Below are positions 39,801 through 54,300 of a DNA stretch of 64,000 bases, one piece after another. The stretch is taken from contig NC_079879.1 of NCBI RefSeq assembly GCF_029227915.1, positions 28,464,501 to 28,528,500 on the forward strand, in the 5' to 3' direction. The notes beneath the pieces are model-generated. The model worked only from the letters and a program-made list of their open reading frames with translations, had not been told where the DNA came from and searched no databases. Made by a program: the position numbers and the translations under genes. The DNA comes from Hydractinia symbiolongicarpus (taxonomy: Eukaryota; Cnidaria; Hydrozoa; Anthoathecata; Hydractiniidae). The first letter of the stretch is position 1, and each line of letters opens with the position of its first letter.

Positions 39801-42800
39801 TGTAACTCAAACGGACTGGTACCGTTAGAGAGTCCATGAAATGTAGTTCTTGATACTGTCTCTATTTCTTCAGCTCGCGCTAACGGCTAGGATTGGTCCC
39901 ACAGAAAAAAATGACTTATTTATCGACATTTTTAATTAAAGCGCTACCAGAGCGCCCAGTGTAATCGCTTAGTTCCGGCAATCATGTCAAATTAAGAAAA
40001 ATGTAATTTCTTGGAGTCCAATTGTCTCATTTATAACATTTATAAGATCAAATTCGAAAATCAGTTCAATTAAGGCACACAGTCAGTCGTTTCACTGGTA
40101 GTAGCGAATCAATCTAGCAATATCAGAAACAAATCGCTAAATACATTTTGGTACGAATGTGTGACGCGACCATGTTATCGCAAACGGGCTGATACCGTTA
40201 GAAAATCCACGAAATGTAGTTTTTGAAACTGTCTCTATATTTTCAGCGCGCGCAAACGGTTAGGATTGGTCCCACAGTACAAAATGGCTTATTTATTTAA
40301 GTTTTTGAATAAAGCACTACAAGAGCGCCCAGTATAATTGCTGAGCTTCAGTAATCATTTCAAGTTAAGAAGAATGTTATTTCTTGGAGTCCAGTTGTCT
40401 CATTTATCACATTTATAAGGTCAAAGTCTAAAATCACTTCAATTAAGTCCCACAGTCAATCGTTTCACTGTTAAAAGCGATGCAACCTAGTAATATCAGA
40501 AGAATATTGCTAAGTACATGTTGGTACGAACATGTGACGCAACCGTTGTAACTCAAACGGACTGATACCGTGAGAGAGTACATGAAATGTAGTTCTTGAA
40601 ACTGTCTCTATTTCTTCAGCCCGCGCTAACGGCTAGGATTGGTCCCGTAGTAAAAAATGACTCATTTATCTACATTTTCAAATAAAGCGCTACCAGAACG
40701 CCCAGGGTAATCGCTTAGTTCTGGCAATCATGTCAAATTAAGAAGAATGTTATTTCTTGGAGTTCAATTGTCTCATTTATAACATTTATAAGGTCAAAGT
40801 CCAAAATCAGTTCAATTAAGTCCCACAGTCACTCGTTTCTCAGTTAAAAACGACGCAACCTAGTAATATCAGAAACAAATCGCTAAATACATGTTGGTAC
40901 GAATGTGTGACGCGATCGTTGTATCGCAAACGGGCTGATACAGTTAAAAATTCAACGAAATGTAGTTTTTGAAACTGTCTCTATATTTTCAGCGCGCGCA
41001 AACGGTTAGGATTGGTCCCACAGTACAAAATAGCTTATTTATCTAAGTTTTTGAATAAAGAACTACAAGAGCGCCCAGTATAAATACTGAGCTTCAGCAA
41101 TCATTTCAAGTTAAGAAGAATGTTATTTCTTGGAGTTCAATTGTCTCATTTATCACATTTATAGAGTCAAAGTCTAAAATCAGTTTAATTAAGGCCCACA
41201 GTCAGTCTTTTCACTGTTAATAGCGATGCAACCTAGTAATATCTGAAAAATATCGCTAAGTACATGTTGGTACAAATATATGACACAACCGTTGTAACTC
41301 AAACGCACTGGTACCGTTAGAGAGTCCATGAAATGTAGTTCTTGATACTGTCTCTATTTCTTCAGCGCGCGCTAACGGCTAGGATTGGTCCCGCAGTACA
41401 AAATGACTTATTTATATAATTTTTTGAATAAAGCAATACCACAACGTCCAGTATAATTGCAGAGTTTCAGCAATCATTTCATATTAAGAAATATGTTATT
41501 TCTTGTGGTCCAATTGTCTCATTATAACATTTATAAGGTCACAGTCCAAAATCAGTTCAATAAAGTCTTACAGTCAATTGTTTCACTGTTAAAAGCGATG
41601 AAGCCTAGTAATATCCGAAAAATATCGCTAAATGCATGTTGGTACGAATATGTGACGCAACCGTTGTAACTCAAACGGACTGATACCGTTAGAAAGTCAA
41701 TGAAATGTAGTTTTCGAAGCTGTCTCTCTTTCTTCAACGCGCGCTAACGGCTAGGATTGGTCCCACAGTAAAAAACGACTTATTCATCTAAATGTTTAAA
41801 TGAAGCGCTACCACAGCGCCCAGTGTAATCGCTGAATTCCAGCAATCAGGTCAAATTAAGAAAATTGTTTTTTCCTGGAGTCCAATTGTCTAATTTATCA
41901 CATTTATAAGATCAAAGTCTTAAATCAGTTCAATTAAGTCCCACAGTCAATCGTTTCACAGTTAAAAGCGACGCAACCTAATAATGTCAGAAACATATCG
42001 CTAAATACATGATGGTACGAATATGTGAGGCAATCGTTGTAGTTCATACGCACTGATGCCGTTAGAAAGTCAATGACATATAGTTTCTGAAACTGTCTCT
42101 ATTTCTTCAGCGCCTGCTAACGGCTAGGATTGGTCCCACAGAAAAAAATGTCTTATTTATCGACATTTTTAAATAAAGCGCTACCAGAGCGCCCAGTGTA
42201 ATTGCTTAGCTCCAGCAATCATGTCAAATTAAGAAGAATGTTATTTTTAGGAGTCCAATTGTCTCATTTATCACATTTATAAGGTCAAAGTCTAAAATCA
42301 GTTCAATTAAGGCCCACAGTCAGTCTTTTCACTGTTAATAGCGATGCAACCTAGTAATATCAGAAAAATATCGCTAAATACATGTTGGTACGAATATATG
42401 ACACAACCGTTGTAACTCAAACGGACTGGTACCGTTAGAGAGTCCATGAAATGTAGTTCTTGATACCGTCTCTATTTCTTCAGCGCGCGCTAACGGCTAG
42501 GATTGGTCCCGCAGTAAAAGATGACTTATTTATCTGCATGTTTAAATAAAGTGCTACCACAGCGCCCAGTATGATTGCTGAGCTTCAGCATTCATTTCAA
42601 GTTAAGAAGAACGTTATTTCTTGGAGTCCAGTTGTCTCATTTATGGCATTTATAAGGTCAAAGTCTAAAATCAGTTCAATTAAGTCCCACAGTCAATCCT
42701 TTAACTGTTAAAAGCGATGCAACCTAGTAATATCAGAAGAATATTGCTAAGTACATGTTGGTACGAACATGTGACGCAACCGTTGTAACTCAAACGGACT

Positions 42801-45800
42801 GATACCGTGAGAGAGTCCATGAAATGTAGTTCTTGAAACTGTCTCTATTTCTTCAGCCCGCGCTAACGGCTAGGATTGGTCCTGCAGTAAAAAATGACTT
42901 ATTTATCTACATTTTCAAATAAAACGCCACCCGAGCGCCCAGTGTAATCGCTTAGTTCTGGCAATCATGTCAAATTAAGAAGAAAATTATTTCTTGGAGT
43001 CCAATTGTCTCATTTATAACATTTATAAGGTCAAAGTCTAAAATCAGTTCAATTAAGTCCCACAGTCAATCGTTTCTCAGTTAAAAACGACGCAACCTAG
43101 TAATATCAGAAGAATATTGCTAAGTACATGTTGGTACAAACATGTGACGCAACCGTTGTAACTCAAACGGACTAATACCGTTAGAAATTCAACGAAATGT
43201 AGTTTTTATAACTGTCTCTATATTTTCAGCGCGCGCAAACGGTTAGGATTGGTCCCACAGTACAAAATGGCTTATTTATCTAAGTTTTTGAATAAAGCAC
43301 TACAAGAGCGCCCAGTATAATTGCTGGGCTTCAGCAATCATGTCAAATTAAAAAGAATGTTATTTCTTGGAGTCCAGTTGTCTCATTTATAACATTTATA
43401 AGGTCAAAGTCCAAAATCAGTTCAATTAAGTCCCACAGTCAATCGTTTCACTGTTAATAGCGATGCAACCTAGTAGTATCAGAAGAATATTGCTAAGTAC
43501 ATGTTGGTACGAACATGTGACGCAACCGTTGTAACTCAAACGGATTGATACCGTGAGAGAGTACATGAAATGTAGTTCTTGAAACTGTCTCTAGTTCTTC
43601 AGCCCGCGCTAACGGCTAGGATTGGTCCCGCAGTAAAAAATGACTTATTTATCTACATTTTCAAGTAAAGAGCTACCGGAACGCCCAGTGTAATCGCTTA
43701 GTTCTGGCCATCATGTCAAATTAAAAAGAATGTTATTTCTTGGAGTCCAATTGTCTCACTTATAACATTTATAAGGTCAAAGTCCAAAATCAGTTCAATT
43801 AAGTCCCACAGTCAATCGTTTCTCAGTTAAAAACGACGCAACCTAGTAATATCAGAAACAAATCGCTAAATACATGTTGGTACGAATGTGTGACGCGATC
43901 GTTGTATCGCAAACGGGCTGATACCGTTAAAAATTCAACGAAATGTAGTTTTTGAAACTGTCTCTATATTTTCAGCGCGCGCAAACGGTTAGGATTGGTC
44001 CCACAGTACAAAATGGCTTATTTATCTAAGTTTTTAAATAAAGCACTACAAGAGCGTCCAGTATAAATGCTGAGCTTCAGCAATCATTTCAAGTTAAGAA
44101 GAATGTTATTTCTTGGAGTTCAATTGTCTCATTTATCACATTTATAGGGTCAAAGTCTAAAATCAGTTCAATTAAGGCCCACAGTCAGTCTTTTCACTGT
44201 TAATAGCTATGCAACCTAGTAATATCTGAAAAATATCGCTAAATACATGTTGGTACGAATATATGACACAACCGTTGTAACTCAAACGGACTGGTAACGT
44301 TAGAGAGTCCATGGAATGTAGTTCTTGATACTGTCTCTATTTCTTCAGCGCGCGCTATCGGCTAGGATTGGTCCCGCAGTGCAAAATGACTTATTTATAT
44401 AATTTTTTGAATAAAGCAATACCACAACGTCCAGTATAATTGCAGAGTTTCAGCAATCATTTCATATTAAGAAGAATGTTATTTCTTGTAGTCCAATTGT
44501 CTCATTATTACATTTATAAGGTCACAGTCCAAAATCAGTTCAATAAAGTCTTACAGTCAATTGTTTCACTGTTAAAAGCGATGAAGCCTAGTAATATCCG
44601 AAAAATATCGCTAAATGCATGTTGGTACGAATATGTGACGCAACCGTTGTAACTCAAACGGACTGATACCGTTAGAAAGTCAATGAAATGTAGTTTTCGA
44701 AGCTGTCTCTCTTTCTTCAACGCGCGCTAACGGCTAGGATTGGTCCCACAGTAAAAAACGACTTATTCATCTAAATGTTTAAATGAAGCGCTACCACAGC
44801 GCCAAGTGTAATCGCTGAATTCCAGCAATCAGGTCAAATTAAGAAAATTGTTTTTTCCTGGAGTCCAATTGTCTAATTTATCACATTTATAAGATCAAAT
44901 TCGAAAATCAGTTCAATTAAGGCCCACAGTCAGTCGTTTCACTGGTAATAGCGAATGAACCTAGCAATATTAGAAACATACCGCTAAATAAATGTTGGTA
45001 CGAATATGAGACGCAATCGTTGCAGTTCATACGGACTGATACCGTTAGAAATTTAACGAAATGCAGTTTTTGAAACTGTCTCTATTTTTTCAGCGCGCGC
45101 AAACGGTTAGGTTTTGTCCCACAGTACAAAATGGCTTATTTATCTACGTTTTTGAATAAATCACTACCACAGCGGCCAGTATAATTGCTGAGCTTCAGCA
45201 AATCATTTCAAGTTAAGAAGAACGTTAATTCTTGGAGTCCAGTTGTCTCATTTATGCCATTTATCAGATCGAAGTCTAAAATCACTCCAATTAAGTCCCA
45301 CAATCAATCGTTTCACAGTTAAAAACGACGCAACCTAATAATTGTCAGAAACATATCGCTAAATACATTATGGTACGAATATATGACACAACCGTTGTAA
45401 CTCAAACGGACTGGTACCGTTAGAGAGTCCATGAAATGTAGTTCTTGATACCGTCTCTATTTCTTCAGCGCGTGCTAACGGCTAGGATTGGTCCCGCAGT
45501 AAAAGATGACTTATTTATCTGCATTTTTAAATAAAGTGCTACCACGGCGCCCAGTATAATTGCTGAGCTACAGCATTTATTTCAAGTTAAGAAGAACGTT
45601 ATTTCTTGGAGTCCAGTTGTCTCATTTATGGCATTTATAAGGTCAAAGTCTAAAATCAGTTCAATTAAGTCCTACAGTCAATCGTTTCACTGTTAAAAGT
45701 GATGCAACCTAGTAATATCAGAAGAATATTGCTAAGTACATGTTGGTACGAACATGTGACGCAACCGTTGTAACTCAAACGGACTGATACCGTGAGAGAG

Positions 45801-46500
45801 TCCATGAAATGTAGTTCTTGAAACTGTCTCTATTTCTTCAGCCCGCGCTAACGGCTAGGATTGGTCCCGCAGTAAAAAATGACTTATTTATCTACATTTT
45901 CAAATAAAGCGCTACCAGAGCGCCCAGTGTAATCGCTTGGTTTTGGCAATCATGTCAAATTAAGAAGAATGTTATTTCTTGGAGTCCAATTGTCTCATTT
46001 ATAACATTTATAAGGTCAAAGTCCACAATCAGTTCAATTAAGTCCCACAGTCAATCGTTTCTCAGTTAAAAACGACGCAACCTAGTAATATCAGAAACAA
46101 GTCGCTAAATACATGTTGGTACGAATGTGTGACGCGACCATTGTATCGCAAACGGGCTGATACCGTTAGAAATTCAACGAAATGTAGTTTTTGAAACTGT
46201 CTCTATATTTTCAGCGCGCGCAAACGGTTAGGATTGGTCCCACAGTACAAAAAGGCTTATTTATCTAAGTTTTTGAATAAAGCACTACAAGAGCGCCCAG
46301 TATAATTGCTGAGCTTCAGCAATCATTTCAAGTTAAGAAGAACGTTATTTCCTGGAGTCCAGTTGTCTCATTTATGGCATTTATAAGGTCAAAGTCTAAA
46401 ATCAGTTCAATTAAGTCCCACAGTCAATCGTTTCACTGTTAATAGCGATGCAACCTAGTAGTATCAGAAGAATATTGCTAAGTACATGTTGGTACGAACA
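36900..46500 (+). repeat. 8-monomer higher-order repeat, 2983-bp period
   Basis: The rare acgcgaccatgttatcgc variant occurs at 37181 and 40164, 2983 bp apart. A cattttatcg-independent marker, the tatataattttttgaataaagc unit type, has equivalent points at 38847, 41457 and 44440, with spacing of 2610 and 2983 bp. 2983 is eight monomers of about 373 bp and 2610 is seven. The region is therefore an 8-mer HOR with at least one copy that lost a unit. The same 8-mer size is seen at 15-20 kb. Confidence 0.83.
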
Positions 46501-48720
46501 TGTGACGCAACCGTAGTAACTCAAACGGACTGATACCGTTAGAAACTCAATGAAATGTAGTTTTCGAAGCTGTCTCTCTTTCTTCAACGCGCGCTAACGG
46601 CTAGGATTGGTCCCACAGTAAAAAACGACTTATTCATCTAAATGTTTAAATGAAGCGCTACCACAGCGCCAAGTGTAATCGCTGAATTCCAGCAATCAGG
46701 TCAAATTAAGAAAATTGTTTTTTCCTGGAGTCCAATTGTCTAATTTATCACATTTATAAGATCAAATTCGAAAATCAGTTCAATTAAGGCCCACAGTCAG
46801 TCGTTTCACTGGTAATAGCGAATGAACCTAGCAATATTAGAAACATACCGCTAAATAAATGTTGGTACGAATATGAGACGCAATCGTTGCAGTTCATACG
46901 GACTGATACCGTTAGAAATTTAACGAAATGCAGTTTTTGAAACTGTCTCTATTTTTTCAGCGCGCGCAAACGGTTAGGTTTTGTCCCACAGTACAAAATG
47001 GCTTATTTATCTACGTTTTTGAATAAATCACTACCACAGCGGCCAGTATAATTGCTGAGCTTCAGCAAATCATTTCAAGTTAAGAAGAACGTTAATTCTT
47101 GGAGTCCAGTTGTCTCATTTATGCCATTTATAAGATCGAAGTCTAAAATCACTCCAATTAAGTCCCACAATCAATCGTTTCACAGTTAAAAACGACGCAA
47201 CCTAATAATGTCAGAAACATATCGCTAAATACATTATGGTACGAATATGTGAGGCAATCGTTGTAGTTCATACGCACTGATGCCGTTAGAAAGTCAATGA
47301 CATATAGTTTCTGAAACTGTCTCTATTTCTTCAGCTTGTGCTAACGGCTAGGATTGGTCCCACAGAAAAAAATGACTTATTTATCGACATTTTTAAATAA
47401 AGCGCTACCAGAGCGCCCAGTGTAATTGCTCAGCTCCAGCAATCATGTCAAATTAAGAAGAATGTTTTTTTTAGGAGTCCAATTGTCTCATTTATCACAT
47501 TTATAAGGTCAAAGTCTAAAATCAGTTCAATTAAGGCCCACAGTCAGTCTTTTCACTGTTAATAGCGATGTAACCTAGTAATATCAGAAAAATATCGCTA
47601 AATACATGTTGGTACGAATATATGACACAACCGTTGTAACTCAAACGGACTGGTACCGTTAGAGAGTCCATGAAATGTAGTTCTTGATACCGTCTCTATT
47701 TCTTCAGCGCGTGCTAACGGCTAGGATTGGTCCCGCAGTAAAAGATGACTTATTTATCTGCATTTTTAAATAAAGTGCTACCACGGCGCCCAGTATAATT
47801 GCTGAGCTACAGCATTTATTTCAAGTTAAGAAGAACGTTATTTCTTGGAGTCCAGTTGTCTCATTTATGGCATTTATAAGGTCAAAGTCTAAAATCAGTT
47901 CAATTAAGTCCTACAGTCAATCGTTTCACTGTTAAAAGTGATGCAACCTAGTAATATCAGAAGAATATTGCTAAGTACATGTTGGTACGAACATGTGACG
48001 CAACCGTTGTAACTCAAACGGACTGATACCGTGAGAGAGTCCATGAAATGTAGTTCTTGAAACTGTCTCTATTTCTTCAGCCCGCGCTAACGGCTAGGAT
48101 TGGTCCCGCAGTAAAAAATGACTTATTTATCTACATTTTCAAATAAAGCGCTACCAGAGCGCCCAGTCTAATCGCTTGGTTTTGGCAATCATGTCAAATT
48201 AAGAAGAATGTTATTTCTTGGAGTCCAATTGTCTCATTTATAACATTTATAAGGTCAAAGTCCACAATCAGTTCAATTAAGTCCCACAGTCAATCGTTTC
48301 TCAGTTAAAAACGACGCAACCTAGTAATATCAGAAACAAGTCGCTAAATACATGTTGGTACGAATGTGTGACGCGACCATTGTATCGCAAACGGGCTGAT
48401 ACCGTTAGAAATTCAACGAAATGTAGTTTTTGAAACTGTCTCTATATTTTCAGCGCGCGCAAACGGTTAGGATTGGTCCCACAGTACAAAAAGGCTTATT
48501 TATCTAAGTTTTTGAATAAAGCACTACAAGAGCGCCCAGTATAATTGCTGAGCTTCAGCAATCATTTCAAGTTAAGAAGAACGTTATTTCCTGGAGTCCA
48601 GTTGTCTCATTTATGGCATTTATAAGGTCAAAGTCTAAAATCAGTTCAATTAAGTCCCACAGTCAATCGTTTCACTGTTAAAAGTGATGCAACCTAGTAA
48701 TATCAGAAGAATATTGCTAA
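44640..48720 (+). repeat. 5-/6-monomer duplication in satellite A
   Basis: The point acttattcatctaaatg lies at 44761 and 46628, 1867 bp apart (five monomers). Farther right, aaaagatgac lies at 45501 and 47740, 2239 bp apart (six monomers). The second copy keeps a monomer at about 47240-47610 that the first lost near 45380, where cattatggtacgaatat joins directly to atgacacaacc. Shared private variants include taggttttgtccc and cagcggccag. Confidence 0.85.
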
Positions 48721-49352
48721 GTACATGTTGGTACGAACATGTGACGCAACCGTAGTAACTCAAACGGACTGATACCGTGAGAGAGTCCATGAAATGTAGT
48801 TCTTGAAACTGTCTCTATTTCTTCAGCGCAAGCTAAGGGCTAGGATTGGTCCCGCAGTAAAAGATGACTTATTTATCTGCATTTTTAAATAAAGTGCTAC
48901 CACGGCGCCCAGTATAATTGCTGAGCTTCAGCATTTATTTCAAGTTAAGAAGAACGTTATTTCTTGGAGTCCAGTTGTCTCATTTATGGCATTTATAAGG
49001 TCAAAGTCTAAAATCAGTTCAATTAAGTCCCACAGTCAATCGTTTCACTGTTAAAAGTGATGCAACCTAGTAATATCAGAAGAATATTGCTAAGTACATG
49101 TTGGTACGAACATGTGACGCAACCGTTGTAACTCAAACGGACTGATACCGTGAGAGAGTCCATGAAATGTAGTTCTTGAAACTGTCTCTATTTCTTCAGC
49201 CCGCGCTAACGGCTAGGATTGGTCCCAAAGTACAAAAAGGCTTATTTATCTAAGTTTTTGGATAAAGCACTACAAGAGCGCCCAGTATAATTGCTGAGCT
49301 TCAGCAATCATTTCAAGTTAAGAAGAACGTTATTTCCTGGAGTCCAATTGTG

Positions 49353-51393
49353 TCATTTATCACATTTATAAGGTCAAAGTCTAAAATCAGTTCAATTGAG
49401 CCCCACAGTCAATTGTTTCACAGTTAATAGCGACGCAACCTAGTAATATCAGAAACATATCGCTAAATACATGTTGGTACGAATATGTGACGCAACCGTT
49501 GTAACTCAAACGAGCTGATTCTGTTAGAAAGTCAATGAAATATAGTTTTTGAAACTGTCTCTATTTCTTTGGCGGGTGCTAACGGCTAGGATTGGTCCCA
49601 CAGTAAAAAATGACTTATTCATCTGCATTTTTAAATAAAGCGCTACCAGAGCGCCCGGTGTAATTGCTTAGTTCCAGAAATCATGTCAAATTAAGAAGAA
49701 TGTTGTTTTTTGGAGTCCAATTATCTCATTATAACATTAATAAGGTCACAGTCCAAATTCAGTTCAATAAAGTTCCAAAGTCAATTGTTTCACTGTTAAA
49801 AGCGATGAAACTGAGTAATATCAGAAACATATCGCTAAATAGATGTTGGTACGAATATGTGGGGCAATCGTTGTAGTTTATCCGGACTGATACCGTTAGA
49901 AAGTCAATGAAATACAGATTTTGAAAGTGTCTCTCTTTCTTGAGCGCGTGGTAACGGCTAGGATTGGTCCCACAGTAAAAAATGAAATTTTTATCTACAT
50001 TTTTAAATAAAGCGCTACCAAAGATCCCAGTGTAATCGCTGAGTTCCAGCAATCATGTCAAACTAAGAAAAATGTTATTTCTTGGAGTCCAATTGTCTCA
50101 TTTATCACATTTATAAGGTCAAAACCTAAAATCAGTTCAATTAAGTCCCACAGTCAATCGTTTCACTGTTAAAAGCGATGAAACTTAATAGTATCAGAAA
50201 GATATCGGTAAATGCATGTGGGTACGAATATGTGACGCAACCGTCGTAACTCACACGGACTGATACCGTTAGAAAGTCAATTAAGTGTAGTTTTTGAAGC
50301 TGTCTCCATTTTTGGAGCGCGTGCTAACGGCTAGGAATGGTCCCACAGTAAAAAATGATTTTTTTATCTACATTTTCAAATAAATTGCTACCAGAGCGCC
50401 CAGTGTAATCGCTTAGTTCCAGCAATCATGTCAAATTATAAAGAATGTTATTTTTTGAAGTCCAATTGTCTCATCATAACATTTATAAGGTCACAGTGCA
50501 AAATCAGTTCAATAAAGTACTAAAGTCAATTGTTTCACTGTTAAAAGCGATGAAACCTAGTAATATCAGAAAAATATCGCTAAATGCATTTTGGTACGAA
50601 TATGTGACGCAACCCTTGTAACTCATACGAGCTGATACCGATAGAAAGTCAATGAAATGTAGTTTTTGAAACTGTCTCTATTACTTCAGCGCGCGCTAGC
50701 GGTTAGGATTGGTCCCACAGTAAAAAATGACTTATTTATCTAATTTTTTGAATAAAAAAATGACACAGCGTCCAGTATAATTGCTGAGTTACAGCAATCA
50801 TTTCATATTAAGAAGAACGTTACTTCTTTGAGTCCAGTTGTCTCATTATAACATTTAAAAGGTCAAAGTCTAAAATCAGTTCAATTAATTCCCACATACA
50901 ATTGTTTCACATTTAAAAGCGACGCAACCTAGTAATATCAGAAACATATCGCTAAATACATGTTGGTACGAATATGTGACGCAATCGTTGTAATTCATCC
51001 GGACTGATACCGTTAAAAAGTCAATGAAATATAGTTTTTGAAACTGTCTCTATTTCTGTGGCGGGTGCTAACGGCTAGGATTGGTCCCACAGTAAAAAAT
51101 AACTTATTTTTCTACATTTTTAAATAAAGCGCTACCACAGCGCCCAGTGTAATTGCTTACTTTCAGCAATCATGTCAAATTAAGAAGAATGTTATTTTTT
51201 GGAGTCCAATTGTCTCATTATAACATTAGTAAGGTCACAGTCCAAAATCAGTTCAATAAAGTCCCACAGTCAATTGTTTCACAGTTAAAAGCGACACAAC
51301 CTAGTAATATCAGAAAAATATCGCTAAATGCATGTTGGTACGAATATGTGACGCTACCGTTGTTACTCAAACGAGCTGATACCGATAGAAAGT
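49353..51393 (+). repeat. Duplicated 2.04-kb satellite A segment, copy 1
   Basis: This segment recurs at 57061-59101 with a constant offset of 7708 bp. Only scattered substitutions separate the copies, for example ttaattccc versus ttaagtccc near 50885/58593, and cgctaccg versus aacttccg near 51350/59058. It contains monomer types with tttggcgggtgc and ataaaaaaatgacac that I do not see in the 1-49 kb region. The constant offset over 2 kb means neither copy gained or lost a monomer since duplication. Confidence 0.92.
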
Positions 51394-54300
51394 CATTGAA
51401 ATGTAGTTTTTGAAACTGTCTCTATTACTTCAGCGCGCGCTAGCGGTTAGTTTTGGTCCCACAGTACAAAATGACTTATTTATATAATTTTTTGAATAAA
51501 GCAATAACACAGCGTCCAGTATAATTGCTGAGTTACATCAATCATTTCATATTAAGAAGAACGTTACTTCTTGGAGTCCAGTTGTCTCATTATCACATTT
51601 ATAAGGTGAAAGTGGTGCCACAGTAAAAAACGAATTTTTTATCTACATTTTAAATAAAGCACTACCACCGCTCCCAGTTTAATCGCTGAGTTCCAGCAAT
51701 CATGTCAAGCTAAGAAAAATGTTATTTCTTGGAGTCCAATTGTCTCATTTATCACATTTATAAGGTCAAAGTCTAAAATTAGTTCATTTAAGTCCCACAG
51801 TCAATTGTTTCACAGTTAAAAGCGACACAACCTAGTAATATCAGAAAAATATCGCTAAATGCATATGGTACGAATATGTGATGCGATCGTTGCAATTCAT
51901 CCGGACTGATACCGTTAGAAAGTCAATGAAATATAGTTTTTGAAACTGTCTCTATTTCTTTGGCGGGTGCTAACGGCTAGGATTGGTCACACAGTAAAAA
52001 ATGACTTATTTATCTACGTTTTTAAAAAAAGCGCTACCACAGCGCCCAGTGTAATCGCTGAATTCCAGCAATCTTGTCAAATTAAGAAGAATGTTATTTC
52101 TTGGAGTTCAACTGTCTCATTTATCACATTTATAAGGTCAAAATCCAAAATCTGTTCAATTAAGTCCCAGAGTCAATTGTTTCACAGTTAAAAGCGACGC
52201 AACCTAGTAATATCAGAAACATATCGCTAAACAGATGTTCGTACGAATATGTGACGCAATGGTTGTAATTTATACGGATTGATACCGTTAGAAAGTCAAT
52301 GAAATATAGTTTTTGAAACTGTCTCTATTTCTTGAGCGCGAGCTAACGGCTAGGATTGGTCCCACAGTACAAAATGAATTTTTTATCTACATTTTTAAAT
52401 AAATCGCTACCACAGCTCCCAGTGTAATAGCTGAGTTTCTGCAATAATGTCAAACTAAGGAAAATGTTATTTCTTGGAGTCCAAAATTCTCTTTTATCAC
52501 ATTTATGAGGTCAAAGTCCAAAATCAGTTCATTAAAGTCCCACAGTCAATCGTTTCACTGTTAAAAGCGATGAAACCTAATAGTATCAGAAAGATATCGC
52601 TGAATGCATGTTGGTACAAATATGTGACGCAACCATCGTAACTCACACGGACTGATACCGTTAGAAAGTCAATTAAATGTAGTTTTTGAAGCTGTCTCTA
52701 TTTCTTGAGCGCGTGCTAACGGCTGGGATTGGTCCAACAGTAAAAAATGAAAATTTTATCTACATTTTTAAATAAAGCGCTACCACAGCTCCCAATGTAA
52801 TCGATGAGTTCCAGCAAACATGTCAAACTAAGAAAAATGTTATTTCTTGGAATCCAATTGTCTCTTTTATCACATTTATAAGGTCAAAGTCTAAAATCAG
52901 TTCAATAAAGTCCCACAGTCAATCGTTTCACTGTTAAAAGCGATGAAACCTAATAATATCAGAAAAATATCGCTATATGCATGTTGGTACGAATATGTGA
53001 CGCAACCGTCGTAACTCACACGGACTGATACCGTTAGAAAGTCAATTAAATATAGTTTTTGAAGCTGTCTCTATTTTTTGGGCGCGTGCTAACGGCTAGG
53101 AATGGTCCCACAGTAAAAAATGAAATTTTTATCTACATTTTTAAATAAAGCGCTACCAAAGCTCCCAGTGTAATCGCTGAGTTCCAGTAATCATGTCAAA
53201 CTAAGGAAAATGTTATTTCTTGGAGTCCAATTTTCTCTTTTATCACATTTATAAGGTCAAAGTCTAAAATCAGCTTAATTAAGTCCCACAGACAGTTGTT
53301 TCACATTTTAAAGCGACGCAACCTAGTAATATCAGAAACATATCGCTAAATGCATGTTGGTACGAATATGTGACGCTACCGTTGTAACTCAAACGAGCTG
53401 ATACCGATAGAAAGTCATTGAAATGTAGTTTTTGAAACTGTCTCTATTACTTCAGCGCGCGCTAGCGGTTAGTATTGGTCCCACAGTAAAAAATGACTTA
53501 TTTATCGAATTTTTTGAATAAAGCAATAACACAGCGTCCAGTGTAATTGCTGAGTTACAGCAATCATTTCATATTAAGAAGAACGTTACTTCTTGGAGTC
53601 CAGTTGTCTCATTATCACATTTGTAAGGTGAAATTGGTCCCACAGTAAAAAATGACTTATTTATCTACATTTTTAAATAAAGCGCTACCACAGCGCCCAG
53701 TGTAATCGCTGAATTCCAGCAATCTTTTCAAATTAAGAAGAATATTATTTCTTGGAGTCCAACTGTCTCATTTATCACATTTATAAGGTCAAAATCCAAA
53801 ATCTGTTCAATTAAGTCCCACAGTCAATTGTTTCACAGTTAAAAGCGACGCAACCTAGTAATATCAGAAACATATCGCTAAACAGATGTTTGTACGAATA
53901 TGTGACGCAATGGTTGTAATTCATACGGACTGATACCGTTAGAGAGTCAATGAAATATAGTTTTTGAAACTGTCTCTATTTCTTGAGCGCGAGCTAACGG
54001 CTAGGACTGGTCCCACAGTACAAAAAGAATTTTTTAACTATATTTTTAAATAAAACGCTACCACAGCTCCAAGTGTAATCGCTGAGTTCCAGCAATCACG
54101 TCAAACTAAGGAAAAAGTTATTTCTTGGAGTCCAATTGTCTCTTTTATCACATTTATAAGGTCAAAGTCCAAAATCAGTTCAATAAAGTCCCATAGTCAA
54201 TCGTTTCACTGTTTAAAGCGATGAAACCTAATAGTATCAGAAAGATATCGCTAAATGCATGTTGGTACAAATATGTGACGCAACCATCGTAACTCACACG

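Larger units (their letters stand above)
26405..49352 (+). repeat. Satellite A array, forward block after the AT-rich insert
   Basis: About 61 more forward monomers follow in register with the block before the insert. The left third (to about 34 kb) shares the 18-bp gain, the aaacggaggactg three-base gain and the truncated monomer with the 15-26 kb region. From about 37 kb the array changes to units with gcgcgcgcaaacggttagg, caaatcgctaaatac and caagagcgcccag. The 34.1-36.9 kb stretch mixes both types and includes a small deletion near 34970 (catacggataccg). Frames of 61-84 codons occur on both strands at one fixed monomer phase and are not genes. Confidence 0.96.
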
